64,000 nt of DNA from CAYTLW01 sp964438735 (GTDB lineage Bacteria > Myxococcota_A > UBA9042). Below the pieces are notes generated by a model, which saw nothing but the letters and a program-made list of their open reading frames with translations, was not told where the DNA came from and searched no databases. Position 1 is the first letter of the stretch; each line of letters opens with the position of its first letter. Shown here in pieces: positions 35,163 to 43,854 of this stretch. Where the stretch lies: positions 1 to 64,000 of the forward strand of contig CAYTLW010000006.1 of assembly GCA_964438735.1 (NCBI GenBank). Direction: 5' to 3'. The position numbers and the translations under genes are program-made.

Positions 35163-36146
35163 ATGGCTGGACGCCGCCCGCAAGATGAGCGCTGGGCGCA
35201 GCATGTCGACGAGATCGCCCATGGCGTCAAAGACGTCGCCCGCAGCGTCGGCAGCGCTCTGGGAGACGTGGGCGAGGTCATGGGCGAGCTGGCCGGCTCC
35301 TTCGCCACTCGTCGACCCTCCGCGGCCGAAATCCTGCTCAAGAAAGCCCGCAACAAGCATCGACAGTGGCGCGGCCACCTGCGCGCCTATGCGGTGGTGG
35401 TCCCTGGCATCGCAGTGCTCAACTGGGTGCTCGCAAGCGCCGGCGATGTCTTGCCATTTGCGGCCATTGTCGCCGTGGGCTGGGGTATGGGGCTGGCCAT
35501 CCACGGGCTGAGCTATCGCAGCTGGCTGGGCGAACACGGCGAACAGCTCGAGCGCGCCCGCCTGGCCGTGCATGCCGAGCAGCAAGCAGCGCAAGCGGAA
35601 CGGCTGCCGGAGTTGGCCGCAGATCCCGCGTGGCAGGACCTGGTCCGCCGCACTCGCGCGGAGGTCGCAGCGACCCGGGAGGCCCTGCAGGAGCCGCCTC
35701 ATGGGATGGATGCGGACGACCTGCGTCTGCAGCTCGACGGTGGCCTGGAGTCCCTGGAGTCGTTGGCCAGCGGCGCGGTCGGGCTGAGGCGCGCTCTGGA
35801 CGCTGTGGCCCCGGGTGGCTCCGACGGCATCCGGGAGCAGCTGGCCGGCATCGAGGCGCGCATCTCCGCTGCCAGCGATCCGCAGCTCAAGCAGGTGCAG
35901 CAGGCCAATCGCGAGCTGTTGCAGGCGCGCCTGACGCGTGTGGCCACGCTGAACACGGAGGCCGAGCGGATGAAGGCGCGTGCCGACGGATTTCTCCTGG
36001 CGGTGCAGAACATTCGCCTGGATGCCAGCCGCCTGGCCGCTGGAGCGGTCTTCGATGCCGACCTGGCCGAGCCGGTCGCCCGCCTGGCCGAGGAAGTGGA
36101 GCTGCTGCGCCAGGTCGAGGCAGAACTCGCCGACCTGGGCGACTGA
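35163..36146 (+). CDS. 2TM-domain protein with long coiled coil
   Basis: A 327-residue protein. After a charged amphipathic N-terminus (about 1-60), RNKHRQWRGHLRAYAVVVPG and the next 40 residues form two membrane segments of the 2TM-domain type. The remaining two thirds is Glu/Ala/Leu-rich and predicted as extended coiled coil (for example EHGEQLERARLAVHAEQQAA). No catalytic motif is visible. It lies 10 bp after the adenosine deaminase gene and is probably cotranscribed, but a shared function is not evident. Confidence 0.7.
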   Translation: MAGRRPQDERWAQHVDEIAHGVKDVARSVGSALGDVGEVMGELAGSFATRRPSAAEILLKKARNKHRQWRGHLRAYAVVVPGIAVLNWVLASAGDVLPFAAIVAVGWGMGLAIHGLSYRSWLGEHGEQLERARLAVHAEQQAAQAERLPELAADPAWQDLVRRTRAEVAATREALQEPPHGMDADDLRLQLDGGLESLESLASGAVGLRRALDAVAPGGSDGIREQLAGIEARISAASDPQLKQVQQANRELLQARLTRVATLNTEAERMKARADGFLLAVQNIRLDASRLAAGAVFDADLAEPVARLAEEVELLRQVEAELADLGD

Positions 36147-36150
36147 AACG

Positions 36151-36528
36151 TCAGCCTTGGCCCACCATGACATCGATCAGCTTCTGCAGCGTGGCCAGGC
36201 GAAAGGGCTTGTGCAGGATGCCGTCGGCGTTCAGACGTTTCGCCTGATCATCGGCCACGCTGTCGCCGGTGCACAGCCAGATTGGCACAGTGCAGCCCGC
36301 CGTCCGAAGACGTTCCGCTGTCGTGGGACCCGCCAGCAGGGGCATGTGCACGTCCAGGACGACGCCGTCGAAACGGGTCTGATCGTCCTGCCAGGCCTGC
36401 AGTGCTGGCGTTCCGTCATCCACAGCCACCACCGAGTGGCCCAGCGCGGAGAGCATTTCGGTAAACACGAAGCGCAAGGCAGCGTCATCGTCCGCGTAGA
36501 GGACCGTGATCTGGCGATTGTGAGTCAT
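36151..36528 (-). CDS. Single-domain response regulator
   Basis: A 125-residue stand-alone CheY-like receiver. The acidic pocket is YADDDAA, the phospho-acceptor Asp lies in GVVLDVHMPL, the switch Thr in LCTGDS and the conserved Lys in LHKPF. There is no output domain, so it should act by protein contact or in a phosphorelay. The ATG at 36528 directly begins the domain; a longer start at 36567 adds 13 residues. It ends 4 bp from the oppositely oriented 2TM gene. No histidine kinase is adjacent; the nearest in the window is at 45-46.8 kb. Confidence 0.85.
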   Translation of the reverse strand: MTHNRQITVLYADDDAALRFVFTEMLSALGHSVVAVDDGTPALQAWQDDQTRFDGVVLDVHMPLLAGPTTAERLRTAGCTVPIWLCTGDSVADDQAKRLNADGILHKPFRLATLQKLIDVMVGQG

Positions 36529-36701
36529 CTGCCTGAGGTAGTAGCGCTTCCCGCAGAGCGCGGTCAAGGTCGCGTAACAAATGGCCTCACTATGGGCCGC
36601 TCAGGATCCCGACCGACCGCGCCTCCACGCTCACAACCGGCCACGGCGACACCCCGCAGGCGTTGGGCTACACTGCCGCAAAACCCCCGCGGGGAGCCCA
36701 C

Positions 36702-38360
36702 ATGTTTGCAAGCCGCAACGCGAGAATCTTCCAGTTCATGGACGAGCGCGAGGCCATCATCGCCGAGGTCGCTCAGCGCGTCTTCGCCGAGACCATGGCC
36801 GGCGCAGACCGGCCGGATCACGGCATCGAGTACGTGCTCAACGAAGCCGCATATTACGAGATGCAGCGCCTGGAGAAGGGCAGCTCGAAGCTCGATTTGC
36901 GGCCATATGGCTACTGGCAGGAGGTAGCACGGGTCGCCGGACGGCCCGACGTGGAGGCTCGTAAACGCATCCTGCGCGAGCTCTCCGAGGCCTACTCGCG
37001 CGACGTGGCCGGCAAGTTCACTCCCGCCGTCTATCGATTCGCCACCCGCCTGTTGCCGGTGGGATTGAGCGCCCTGTTCAACGCCCAGGGGCTCGGCCGG
37101 CTCGGCGCCCCGGGGGACGTGATCAAGGACTTCCGCCGCCTCAGCGAGCGGGTCATCATCGAGGGCGCCGTCGCCCACCTGCGCCAGCTGGCTGAGATCG
37201 GCACTCTGATCATCGTACCGACGCACTCCAGCAACATGGACTCCATCGCCGTCGGCTGGTCTCTGGAGGAGGCAGGCCTGCCGCCGGTGACCTACGGCGC
37301 TGGTAAGAACCTGTTCACCAACCCGTTAACCAGCTTCTTCATGCACAACCTGGGGGCCTACAAGGTCGATCGGCGCATTCGGCATGGCATCTACAAGCAG
37401 GTGCTCAAGGTCTACAGCCAGGTGCTGCTGGAGCGCGGCTACCACTCGCTCTTCTTCCCGGGCGGCACCCGCTGTCGCTCCAATGACGTCGAGCGGGACC
37501 TCAAATTGGGCCTGCTGGGCACCTCGCTGGCGGCGTTCACCAACAACGTGCGCGAGCGGCGGGCGCGGCCCAAGATCTTCATCTGTCCGCTGACCATCAA
37601 CTACCACCTGGTGCTCGAGGCGGAGACGTTGATCGAGGACTACCTGCGCCAGGACGGCGGCGCGCGCTACATCATCGAGGATGACGAGTTCAGCGACCTC
37701 TCCAAGGTCGGCCGCTTCGTGATGAAGACCATGGGCATGGAGTACACCATCTACATGCGCTTCGGTGAGCCGCTGGATCCCTTCGGCAACCCGGTGGACC
37801 TGGCCGGCATCAGCCGGGACCCACATGAGCGTCCCATCGACATCGAGCGCTACCTGCAGGTGGGCGGCGAGGTGGTCAGCGATCCCAGCCGTGACCGGGT
37901 CTATACCCAGGCCTGCGGCAAGGCGGTGGCCAACTCCTTCCGCAGCAACACGGTCGCCCTGTCGAGCCACGTGCTCTCCTTTGCGTTGCTCGGCGCTCTG
38001 CGCGACGCCTACCCATCGCTGGACATCTTCAAGCTGCTGCGGGTGGCGCGCGGTGAGCTGGTGCCCTACGAGACCCTGCTCCGTCGCCTGGATCGACTGC
38101 AGAAGGCCCTGCGCAAGCTGGCCCGGGCGCGGCGCATCCACCTGTCGCATTCGGTCGAGCGCCTGGCGCCGCAGGAGCTGGCCGACCACGGCGCCGATGT
38201 GCTGGGCATGTACCACACCCGGGCGGTGGTCCAGTCCGCCGCCAATGGCCTGGAGATCGGCAACCCGAACCTGCTGCTCTTCTACGCCAATCGGCTCAAC
38301 GGCTATGGCCTGGAGGACGCCGTGCGCGAGGTCGCCGGTGGCGAGGAGGTGGCGTCATGA
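36702..38360 (+). CDS. Glycerol-3-phosphate/lysophosphatidate acyltransferase (PlsB/PlsC fold)
   Basis: A 552-residue acyltransferase. The HX4D catalytic motif is PTHSSNMDS, followed by GAGKNLFTNP, the YKVDRR region and SLFFPGGTRCRSN, which corresponds to the FPEGTRS phosphate-binding motif with Gly for Glu. Size and an extra N-terminal helical region point to a PlsB-like glycerol-3-phosphate acyltransferase rather than a small PlsC. The 3' end overlaps the next ATG (ATGA) and that gene encodes a GpsA-like dehydrogenase, the enzyme that makes glycerol-3-phosphate, so the pair would supply and acylate the phospholipid backbone. GGGGAG lies upstream of the ATG at 36702. Confidence 0.8.
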   Translation: MFASRNARIFQFMDEREAIIAEVAQRVFAETMAGADRPDHGIEYVLNEAAYYEMQRLEKGSSKLDLRPYGYWQEVARVAGRPDVEARKRILRELSEAYSRDVAGKFTPAVYRFATRLLPVGLSALFNAQGLGRLGAPGDVIKDFRRLSERVIIEGAVAHLRQLAEIGTLIIVPTHSSNMDSIAVGWSLEEAGLPPVTYGAGKNLFTNPLTSFFMHNLGAYKVDRRIRHGIYKQVLKVYSQVLLERGYHSLFFPGGTRCRSNDVERDLKLGLLGTSLAAFTNNVRERRARPKIFICPLTINYHLVLEAETLIEDYLRQDGGARYIIEDDEFSDLSKVGRFVMKTMGMEYTIYMRFGEPLDPFGNPVDLAGISRDPHERPIDIERYLQVGGEVVSDPSRDRVYTQACGKAVANSFRSNTVALSSHVLSFALLGALRDAYPSLDIFKLLRVARGELVPYETLLRRLDRLQKALRKLARARRIHLSHSVERLAPQELADHGADVLGMYHTRAVVQSAANGLEIGNPNLLLFYANRLNGYGLEDAVREVAGGEEVAS

Positions 38361-39361
38361 GCGGTGCAAGCGCACGCGACGCGGTGGGCATCATCGGTGC
38401 GGGTCGTTGGGGCATCACGCTGGCGCATACGGCGGCCTCACGAGGCGGACCGGTGCTGCTGTACTGCCCCAATAAACGACTGGCAGGTCAGCTCAACAGC
38501 CGGCGCATCTCGCGCAAGATCGTGCCTGAGTTGGACAAGCTGCATGAAGGCGTGCGCGCGACGGCGGACCTGGCCGAGGTCTGCGCCGGATGCGACCTGC
38601 TGATCCTGGCCTGTGGCATGCCCGAACTTCGTCCGCTGGTGTCGTCGCTGGGCGATCACGTCGACGGCGCCCACGCGGTGGTGCACGCCATCCGCGGCCG
38701 CGAGGTGGACAGCCTGCGCAGCCCCAGCTGGGTTGTTCGCCACGAGACCTGCGTGCGCCAGCTGGGCGCGCTCCTGGGGCCGGTGCAGGTGGACGCATTG
38801 CTGGCCGGGCTGCCTGGCGCAGCCGTGGTGGCCAGCCCCTTCCCGGCGGTGGTGCGGGCGGTGCAGAAGGCGCTGGCCGGCGACACCTTGCGCGTCTATG
38901 CGAGCAGCGATCTGCCCGGCGTGGAAGCGGCAGCGGCGGCCTCGGCGGTGGTGGCCATCGCCCTGGGCGTGAGCCTGGAATTGGATATGGGGGCGGCGAC
39001 CCTGGCGACCTTGACGGTGCGCGGGGCGGCCGAGATCTCGCGCATCTGCGCCGCCGCCGGAGGACGGCCAGAGACCGCATTCGGCCTCGCCGGACTGGGC
39101 GATTTGCTGGTCCGTCGCGAGTCCAACAGCTTCGAGGTCCAGGCCGGTCGGATGCTCGCCCGCGGCCAGGGTGAAGCCGAGATCCGCAAGGCGTTGGGCG
39201 AACTGGACGCCATCGACGGCGCGCATGGCTTCTGCTCGATCCCCAAGGTCGAGGTGGTCCAGGCGCGCATCGTCGGCACCATCGACGACATGCTTCGCGG
39301 TCGCCTGGATGTGAAGGGAGCGGTCGGCCGACTCATGGGCCTGGCCCAGATGGCCGAGTAG
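38357..39361 (+). CDS. gpsA: NAD(P)-dependent glycerol-3-phosphate dehydrogenase, GpsA-like
   Basis: A 334-residue dehydrogenase. The nucleotide-binding loop is IIGAGRWGITLA, with the G-x-G-x-W-G pattern of GpsA. The catalytic half contains ELDMGAATLATLTVRGAAE, then FGLAGLGDLLVR, corresponding to the family GLAGxGDLxxT motif. It is more diverged than housekeeping GpsA: the usual KGI/GPSFA segment reads HAIRGREVDSL and LPGAAVVASPFP. The expected reaction is dihydroxyacetone phosphate reduction to sn-glycerol-3-phosphate. Coupling to the acyltransferase by a 4-bp overlap supports this. A second copy elsewhere could be the main enzyme. Confidence 0.8.
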   Translation: MSGASARDAVGIIGAGRWGITLAHTAASRGGPVLLYCPNKRLAGQLNSRRISRKIVPELDKLHEGVRATADLAEVCAGCDLLILACGMPELRPLVSSLGDHVDGAHAVVHAIRGREVDSLRSPSWVVRHETCVRQLGALLGPVQVDALLAGLPGAAVVASPFPAVVRAVQKALAGDTLRVYASSDLPGVEAAAAASAVVAIALGVSLELDMGAATLATLTVRGAAEISRICAAAGGRPETAFGLAGLGDLLVRRESNSFEVQAGRMLARGQGEAEIRKALGELDAIDGAHGFCSIPKVEVVQARIVGTIDDMLRGRLDVKGAVGRLMGLAQMAE

Positions 39362-39389
39362 CCAATTCAACGCCGCACAGTCCGCCGAA

Positions 39390-40151
39390 CTACGTCCTCT
39401 CTTCGCGATCCCGCTCTCGAACCGCCAGCTTTGTGATCGCCGGGGCGAGGCGACGCGCCAGCAAGCGCGCCTTCTGGGTCGTATCGATGAGGTCCTGGCG
39501 GATCTCCAGCTCCAGGTAGATCACACCGTGCGCCAGGCCATGCTGCGCGGCGGCGAACATCAGGCCCTCGCGACCGGAGTAGGGTTCGTTGAGCGCTGTG
39601 GCGAAGCCCGCCTCCTCGAAGTTCTCCTTCAACCGTTCGGCCACGGCGCCGTAATCGTCGAAGAGAATGCCCAACTCCATGTCGCGCACGTCGTCGCCCA
39701 GCTGCGGCGTGAACGAGTGGATCGACAGCAGAACCACATCGCCGCCACGGCTCAGGCGCTCGCCCAGACAGCGATCCACCGCGTCGTGATAGGGCGTCCA
39801 ATACAGGCGCAGTCGACGCTCGATCTCGGCCGCGTTCAGGTTCTGGTTGAAGGAGAGCGCTTCGCCGCGGATCTCGGTTCGGATCAGGTTCGGGTGCTCG
39901 GGCGGCCGGTTGGCGTCGCAGATCAGGCGCGAAAACGCCGCCATGATCACCTGGCAATCCTTGATTCGGACCAGCTCGCGGGCGACCGCTCCGGCGCCGA
40001 TATCCCAGCCCCAATGGGTCTCCAGCCAGCGCTGGTCGGACTGCGTGGTGGTCAGCGGCGGCGGCACCCGATTGGCGGCATGCTCACAGGTCAGTACCAG
40101 CCGGCCCATGTGCTCACGATCGCCAAAGATCTCGTAGGACTCGTGGGCCAT
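39390..40151 (-). CDS. N-formylglutamate amidohydrolase family protein
   Basis: A 253-residue protein of the N-formylglutamate amidohydrolase family. Recognisable motifs are VLTCEHAANRVP (metal-binding start), THWGWDIGAGAVAREL, LICDANRPPEHPNLI and LLSIHSFTPQL. Classic members hydrolyse N-formylglutamate to glutamate and formate in histidine degradation; no hut genes are nearby, so the true substrate may differ. No signal peptide is visible. It is the last gene on the minus strand after the P-domain gene, 74 bp away, and converges with gpsA. Confidence 0.85.
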   Translation of the reverse strand: MAHESYEIFGDREHMGRLVLTCEHAANRVPPPLTTTQSDQRWLETHWGWDIGAGAVARELVRIKDCQVIMAAFSRLICDANRPPEHPNLIRTEIRGEALSFNQNLNAAEIERRLRLYWTPYHDAVDRCLGERLSRGGDVVLLSIHSFTPQLGDDVRDMELGILFDDYGAVAERLKENFEEAGFATALNEPYSGREGLMFAAAQHGLAHGVIYLELEIRQDLIDTTQKARLLARRLAPAITKLAVRERDREERT

Positions 40152-40225
40152 TGGTACTCGCCGGCTTGGAGGGATGGACGCGGCGGTTGCTGTTGGACGA
40201 GCGCCGCGTCGACGCCCAGGATGCG

Positions 40226-42454
40226 TCAGCGAACCCAGATGGAGAAGTCCATCTCACGTCTTTTCGCAGTTCCGCCGCATTGGCCGGAGTTGTAGAAGGC
40301 GTTGTTGCCCTTGTAGCCGGTCCCGTCGGTGCCGTAGGCGCCCTGGGTAAGACAGTAGCCATTGAGCTGCGCAGCCTCGTAGATGGTGCCCCAGCCGCCT
40401 CGATAATGCTGGCCGCCCAGTCCACCGTAATTGTGGCCATTGCACGAGATGGTGCCGCAGGTGCTGGCGTAGTTGGTGCCGATGCGGGTGAGGTTGGCGG
40501 AGTCGGCGGGCGAATAGGTGGAGTTGAAGACCAACGGGTGGGCGTGGTCGATGAAGGCGTCGCCAGCGTTGCGGGCGTGGCCGTTGTTGCCGATGCTGCC
40601 CGTCTTGCTCAGCCGGCCGCCGGTCACCGTGCTGTTCTTGGCGTTGTTGAGCAGCCAATGCAGCGTCTTGCCCTTGTAGGCGTTGACGTTGGCGTAGTAG
40701 GCGCTGCCGTTCACGCTGCCCTCGATGTGGGCCTTGATCATGATCTCCTTGAAGCCCAGACGGCTGAAGGCGGGTCCCTTGAAGTCCGACTGCAGCGCGG
40801 CGGTCAACGAGCCGGCGCCGCCGGTGCCGGTCCAGAAGGCGTTGTCGGTGTAGTGACGGGTGGCGCCGTCGTTGGTGTCCAGGTTCATGGCCAGGGTCCA
40901 GCCGCCCTCGTGGCTGTTCATGTCGCACCAGGCCTCGAAGGCCGCCTTGCTGTCGGGCTTGATCCAGTAGCGTCCGCTGAGCGCATCCACCGCCGTGGCC
41001 TTGATCTCGGCGCAGCTTTTGCCGGCGGGTTGATCCTTGGTGCCCGGCCCGACGAAGAGCTTGATGGCGAAGTACTTGTTGCCGTTGCAGCCCTCGAAGT
41101 GGCTGCCATTCCAGCGGATGGTGCCGGCGGTGGCGGCGGTGCAGGGCAGCTTGCCGTCGCCCACCTTGACGGAGCCGTCGACGAGCAGGTTGCCCTTTAC
41201 CTGGATCTTCTTGTTGGACAGGGTCTGGATGCCGACGCTCCACGACTTGATGGCGCCATCCTTGCCGTTGTTGAGGAACTTGGTGTCGGACACCGTCAGC
41301 CGCCACTTGCCCTTGGGGTTCTTGCCCACCCAGGCGCCCAGGTCGCCGCTGACCGGCTTGGCGTCGACGGGGAAGACGGCCTTGAGGGAGTTGCCCTTGC
41401 CGCCCTTGTCGTAGAGCACGTACTTGCCGTTGTTGGGGTCATAGAGCGTCACGGTGAGCGCCGAGATGTCCGAGTTGCTGATGTCGACCGATACGGAGAG
41501 CTTCTGGGCGATGCCGATATCGGGGAAGACCAACTCGTCGCCGACGCCCGGCGGGTTGTTGTCGGGGATGGCGATGGGCGTCTTGCTGCTCGCCACCGCG
41601 TCGATGAACTGGTTGTGGATCAGCCCGTTGCTGATCTCGTCGATGCCGTCTGGCGGCAGGGCGCTGGGATCCATGGATTTGGCGCAGATCAGGCTGCCGT
41701 CGGCGGCGATGCCCTTGACCACCTCGCCCTTGTTCTTGCACTGACCGCTGGGGATCTTGATGCCCGACAGCTTGCTGCCGTCGCCGATGAAGGTGTTGGC
41801 GCTCACCGTGCCGCCCGCGACCGAGTTTGCGGTCACCTGCTTGGCCTTGAGCGCGTTGCCGCCCAGGTCCACATCCTTGTCGAACTTGAGGTGATCCACG
41901 CCGACGCAGCCGGTGCACTTCAGGCTCAGGGCGGCATCTGCCGGGCCGCCCTTGGTCTTGCTGCCCGCCCACGGGAAGCCGACCTGGTTGGCGGCGATGG
42001 AACCGGCGGCGATGTTCTTGCCCGTCAGGCAGCCCGAGCAGTCCACGCCGCTGGCCACCTGGGCGCGCAGGGCGTAGAGCACGCTGTGCAGCGGGCGCCG
42101 GGTGAGCTCCTTTTCCTGCTCGATCTGGACGCCGAGCCACGGCGTCTTGAGCGCGGCGAGGTTGGCCAGGTTGAAGGGTTTGGCCCCGCCAAGGGTACGC
42201 TGGAAGCGACCGCCGATGACCGCTACCTCTACCGGGCCTTCCTTCCACGCCGCGCTGCCGCCGCTGGGGGCTGCGTAGATGGAAAAGGTCATCATGTACT
42301 TGCCGTCGGCCGCGGCGCCGCCCCCGCCAGACATCAAGACGCCATCGACCACGGCGGTCTTGGGCGCAGCCGCTGCGGCGGTCGCCAGGGCGGTGACGCC
42401 CATCAGGCAGAACAGGGCCACGAAACGTGGAGAGCGAAGCAGAGCGCGAATCAT
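40226..42454 (-). CDS. Secreted P-domain protein with fibrinogen-like C-terminus
   Basis: A 742-residue exported protein. The signal peptide ends near AAAAAP; the N-terminal beta domain, CSGC/CTGC motifs, GDGSKLSGI stretch and P-domain (about residues 320-455, PIAIPDNNPPG then KNPKGKWRLTVSD) follow the same order as in the protein at 1.4-3.4 kb. The C-terminal 250 residues differ: AFEAWCDMNSHEGGWTLAMN, then SYWxxG-like and Cys-containing segments, matching the fibrinogen C-terminal-like fold used by lectins. This suggests a carbohydrate- or protein-binding surface protein with a swapped tip. GGGAGG precedes the ATG at 42454, which overlaps the stop of the upstream gene, so both are one operon. 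Confidence 0.8.
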   Translation of the reverse strand: MIRALLRSPRFVALFCLMGVTALATAAAAAPKTAVVDGVLMSGGGGAAADGKYMMTFSIYAAPSGGSAAWKEGPVEVAVIGGRFQRTLGGAKPFNLANLAALKTPWLGVQIEQEKELTRRPLHSVLYALRAQVASGVDCSGCLTGKNIAAGSIAANQVGFPWAGSKTKGGPADAALSLKCTGCVGVDHLKFDKDVDLGGNALKAKQVTANSVAGGTVSANTFIGDGSKLSGIKIPSGQCKNKGEVVKGIAADGSLICAKSMDPSALPPDGIDEISNGLIHNQFIDAVASSKTPIAIPDNNPPGVGDELVFPDIGIAQKLSVSVDISNSDISALTVTLYDPNNGKYVLYDKGGKGNSLKAVFPVDAKPVSGDLGAWVGKNPKGKWRLTVSDTKFLNNGKDGAIKSWSVGIQTLSNKKIQVKGNLLVDGSVKVGDGKLPCTAATAGTIRWNGSHFEGCNGNKYFAIKLFVGPGTKDQPAGKSCAEIKATAVDALSGRYWIKPDSKAAFEAWCDMNSHEGGWTLAMNLDTNDGATRHYTDNAFWTGTGGAGSLTAALQSDFKGPAFSRLGFKEIMIKAHIEGSVNGSAYYANVNAYKGKTLHWLLNNAKNSTVTGGRLSKTGSIGNNGHARNAGDAFIDHAHPLVFNSTYSPADSANLTRIGTNYASTCGTISCNGHNYGGLGGQHYRGGWGTIYEAAQLNGYCLTQGAYGTDGTGYKGNNAFYNSGQCGGTAKRREMDFSIWVR

Positions 42455-43716
42455 GGGGAATCCTCCCGGCTGTTCAGTAGGGTCTCGATCTGCTCGCTGA
42501 CCTGCGGCACCGAGTCGTCCTGCAGGCTCTCCAGCAGATCCCACGTGGGTTCACCAATCGCTTCGGCGGGCCAGTTGCCCAGCACCAGGGCCGCATTCAG
42601 GCGCAGCGATGGGCTCGGCGCGGCCAGGCCCTCGAAGATCAGCTCGCCATATTGCCCGGGAAATCGTGCCACCGCGCCCAGCATGGCCAGCGTGCGACGT
42701 TCGAGCTCCTTGGGCACCATGAGCGCGTCTTCGGGCGAGCCCGGCGGTCCGTCGCACTTCTTGCAGCCGACCTGGCTGGCCGGCGAGTCCAGGTCGTCCT
42801 CGCACAATCGTCGGCCCTGCAGGTCTTCGGTGACTACGGGCACCAGGACGTTCAACAGGTCCTCGCTCGGCCGGTCCAACAGGGTCAGCGTCCAGCTGTC
42901 CTCGTCGCGCGGCGCCGCAGATACCCGGTTCAGCAACACCTCGGCCGCGTCGACCTCGAAGATCGGCGTCATCATCAACGCCGGCGTGGCCACGTCGATG
43001 GCGCCGTCGGCCACATCCGTCAACAGGCGATCGGGCCAGGTGCCGCCGCCGCGCGGCTCCATCTCCCGCAGGGTCTTCCAGCCCGCGTCGAGGTGTTCGG
43101 CCAGGTCGGCATCCCAGCCCCGTCGGCGGGCTTCTCCTTCCTGGTCTTCGTGGTCGCAGAGCGTTCGCGCCAGGCGCAGGGTGACGAGGTCATCAGGGCG
43201 GGCGCCGCAAGTGGTGACCACCTCGAGCCAGGCCAGCACGTAGTCTGTCGCCTCTTCGACGTCCATGGCGTCCCCAGCCGGCCCGGTCGTCAGCGCGCTC
43301 TCACAGAGTGCACCGAGCAGGATGGCTACCGCCGTCAACATGGCCTCGTCCAACGGATCTTCGCCCGCGGCCCGAACCAGTGCGCCCAGGTCGCAACTCA
43401 CGCCGACAGAAACCGCAGTCCAGGTGGGGCCGGCCACGTTCTGTACCGCCGCCAGGGCCAGGCGCTTCTGTTGCGTCTCATCGAGGTCGAATTCCGCCAG
43501 CCGATCCACCACGTCGACCCGCGCTGCGTCCGCCGAACCGTCCAGCAGTCGCCAGAGCAACTCGAACGCGTCGTCATCGTCCAGACCATCGACGATGCGA
43601 TCGACGCTGATCGCGGCGCCGCCCAGGAAGCGCTCGACCAGCGCCTCCCGATCGATAGCTGGCGGCGTTGCCGATGCCGGCTTGTCGCCGCCGAATAGTT
43701 TGTTGAACAGGCCCAT
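42451..43716 (-). CDS. HEAT-like helical repeat protein of unknown function
   Basis: A 421-residue acidic soluble protein without a signal peptide. It is Asp/Glu/Leu/Ala-rich and built of helical pairs such as ALVERFLGGAAISVDRIV, DAFELLWRLLDGSADAA and, near the C-terminus, SLRLNAALVLGNWPAEAIG, which fits HEAT-type repeats. A CKKC-like pair (GCKKCDG) lies near residue 320. The ATG at 43716 has GGAGG five bases upstream; an ATG seven codons earlier is less likely. Its stop overlaps the start of the P-domain gene, implying translational coupling between a cytoplasmic helical protein and a secreted one, which is unexplained. Confidence 0.7.
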   Translation of the reverse strand: MGLFNKLFGGDKPASATPPAIDREALVERFLGGAAISVDRIVDGLDDDDAFELLWRLLDGSADAARVDVVDRLAEFDLDETQQKRLALAAVQNVAGPTWTAVSVGVSCDLGALVRAAGEDPLDEAMLTAVAILLGALCESALTTGPAGDAMDVEEATDYVLAWLEVVTTCGARPDDLVTLRLARTLCDHEDQEGEARRRGWDADLAEHLDAGWKTLREMEPRGGGTWPDRLLTDVADGAIDVATPALMMTPIFEVDAAEVLLNRVSAAPRDEDSWTLTLLDRPSEDLLNVLVPVVTEDLQGRRLCEDDLDSPASQVGCKKCDGPPGSPEDALMVPKELERRTLAMLGAVARFPGQYGELIFEGLAAPSPSLRLNAALVLGNWPAEAIGEPTWDLLESLQDDSVPQVSEQIETLLNSREDSP

Positions 43717-43854
43717 GAACTCCTCCAGGCCAGCCACAAGGGCAGGCGCCGCTCAGATATGGCCGCTCACAGCTGTCCGGGTCAAGGGCTGCTGCCGAAT
43801 CCTCGCCGCCAAACGCGATGGTGGTATGCTGACCGGCGCACCTGGGAGGCCGAC

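Noticed and set aside
40151..43243. Long plus-strand frame opposite the P-domain and HEAT-like genes
   Set aside because: Shadow caused by high GC at wobble positions; no recognisable motif.
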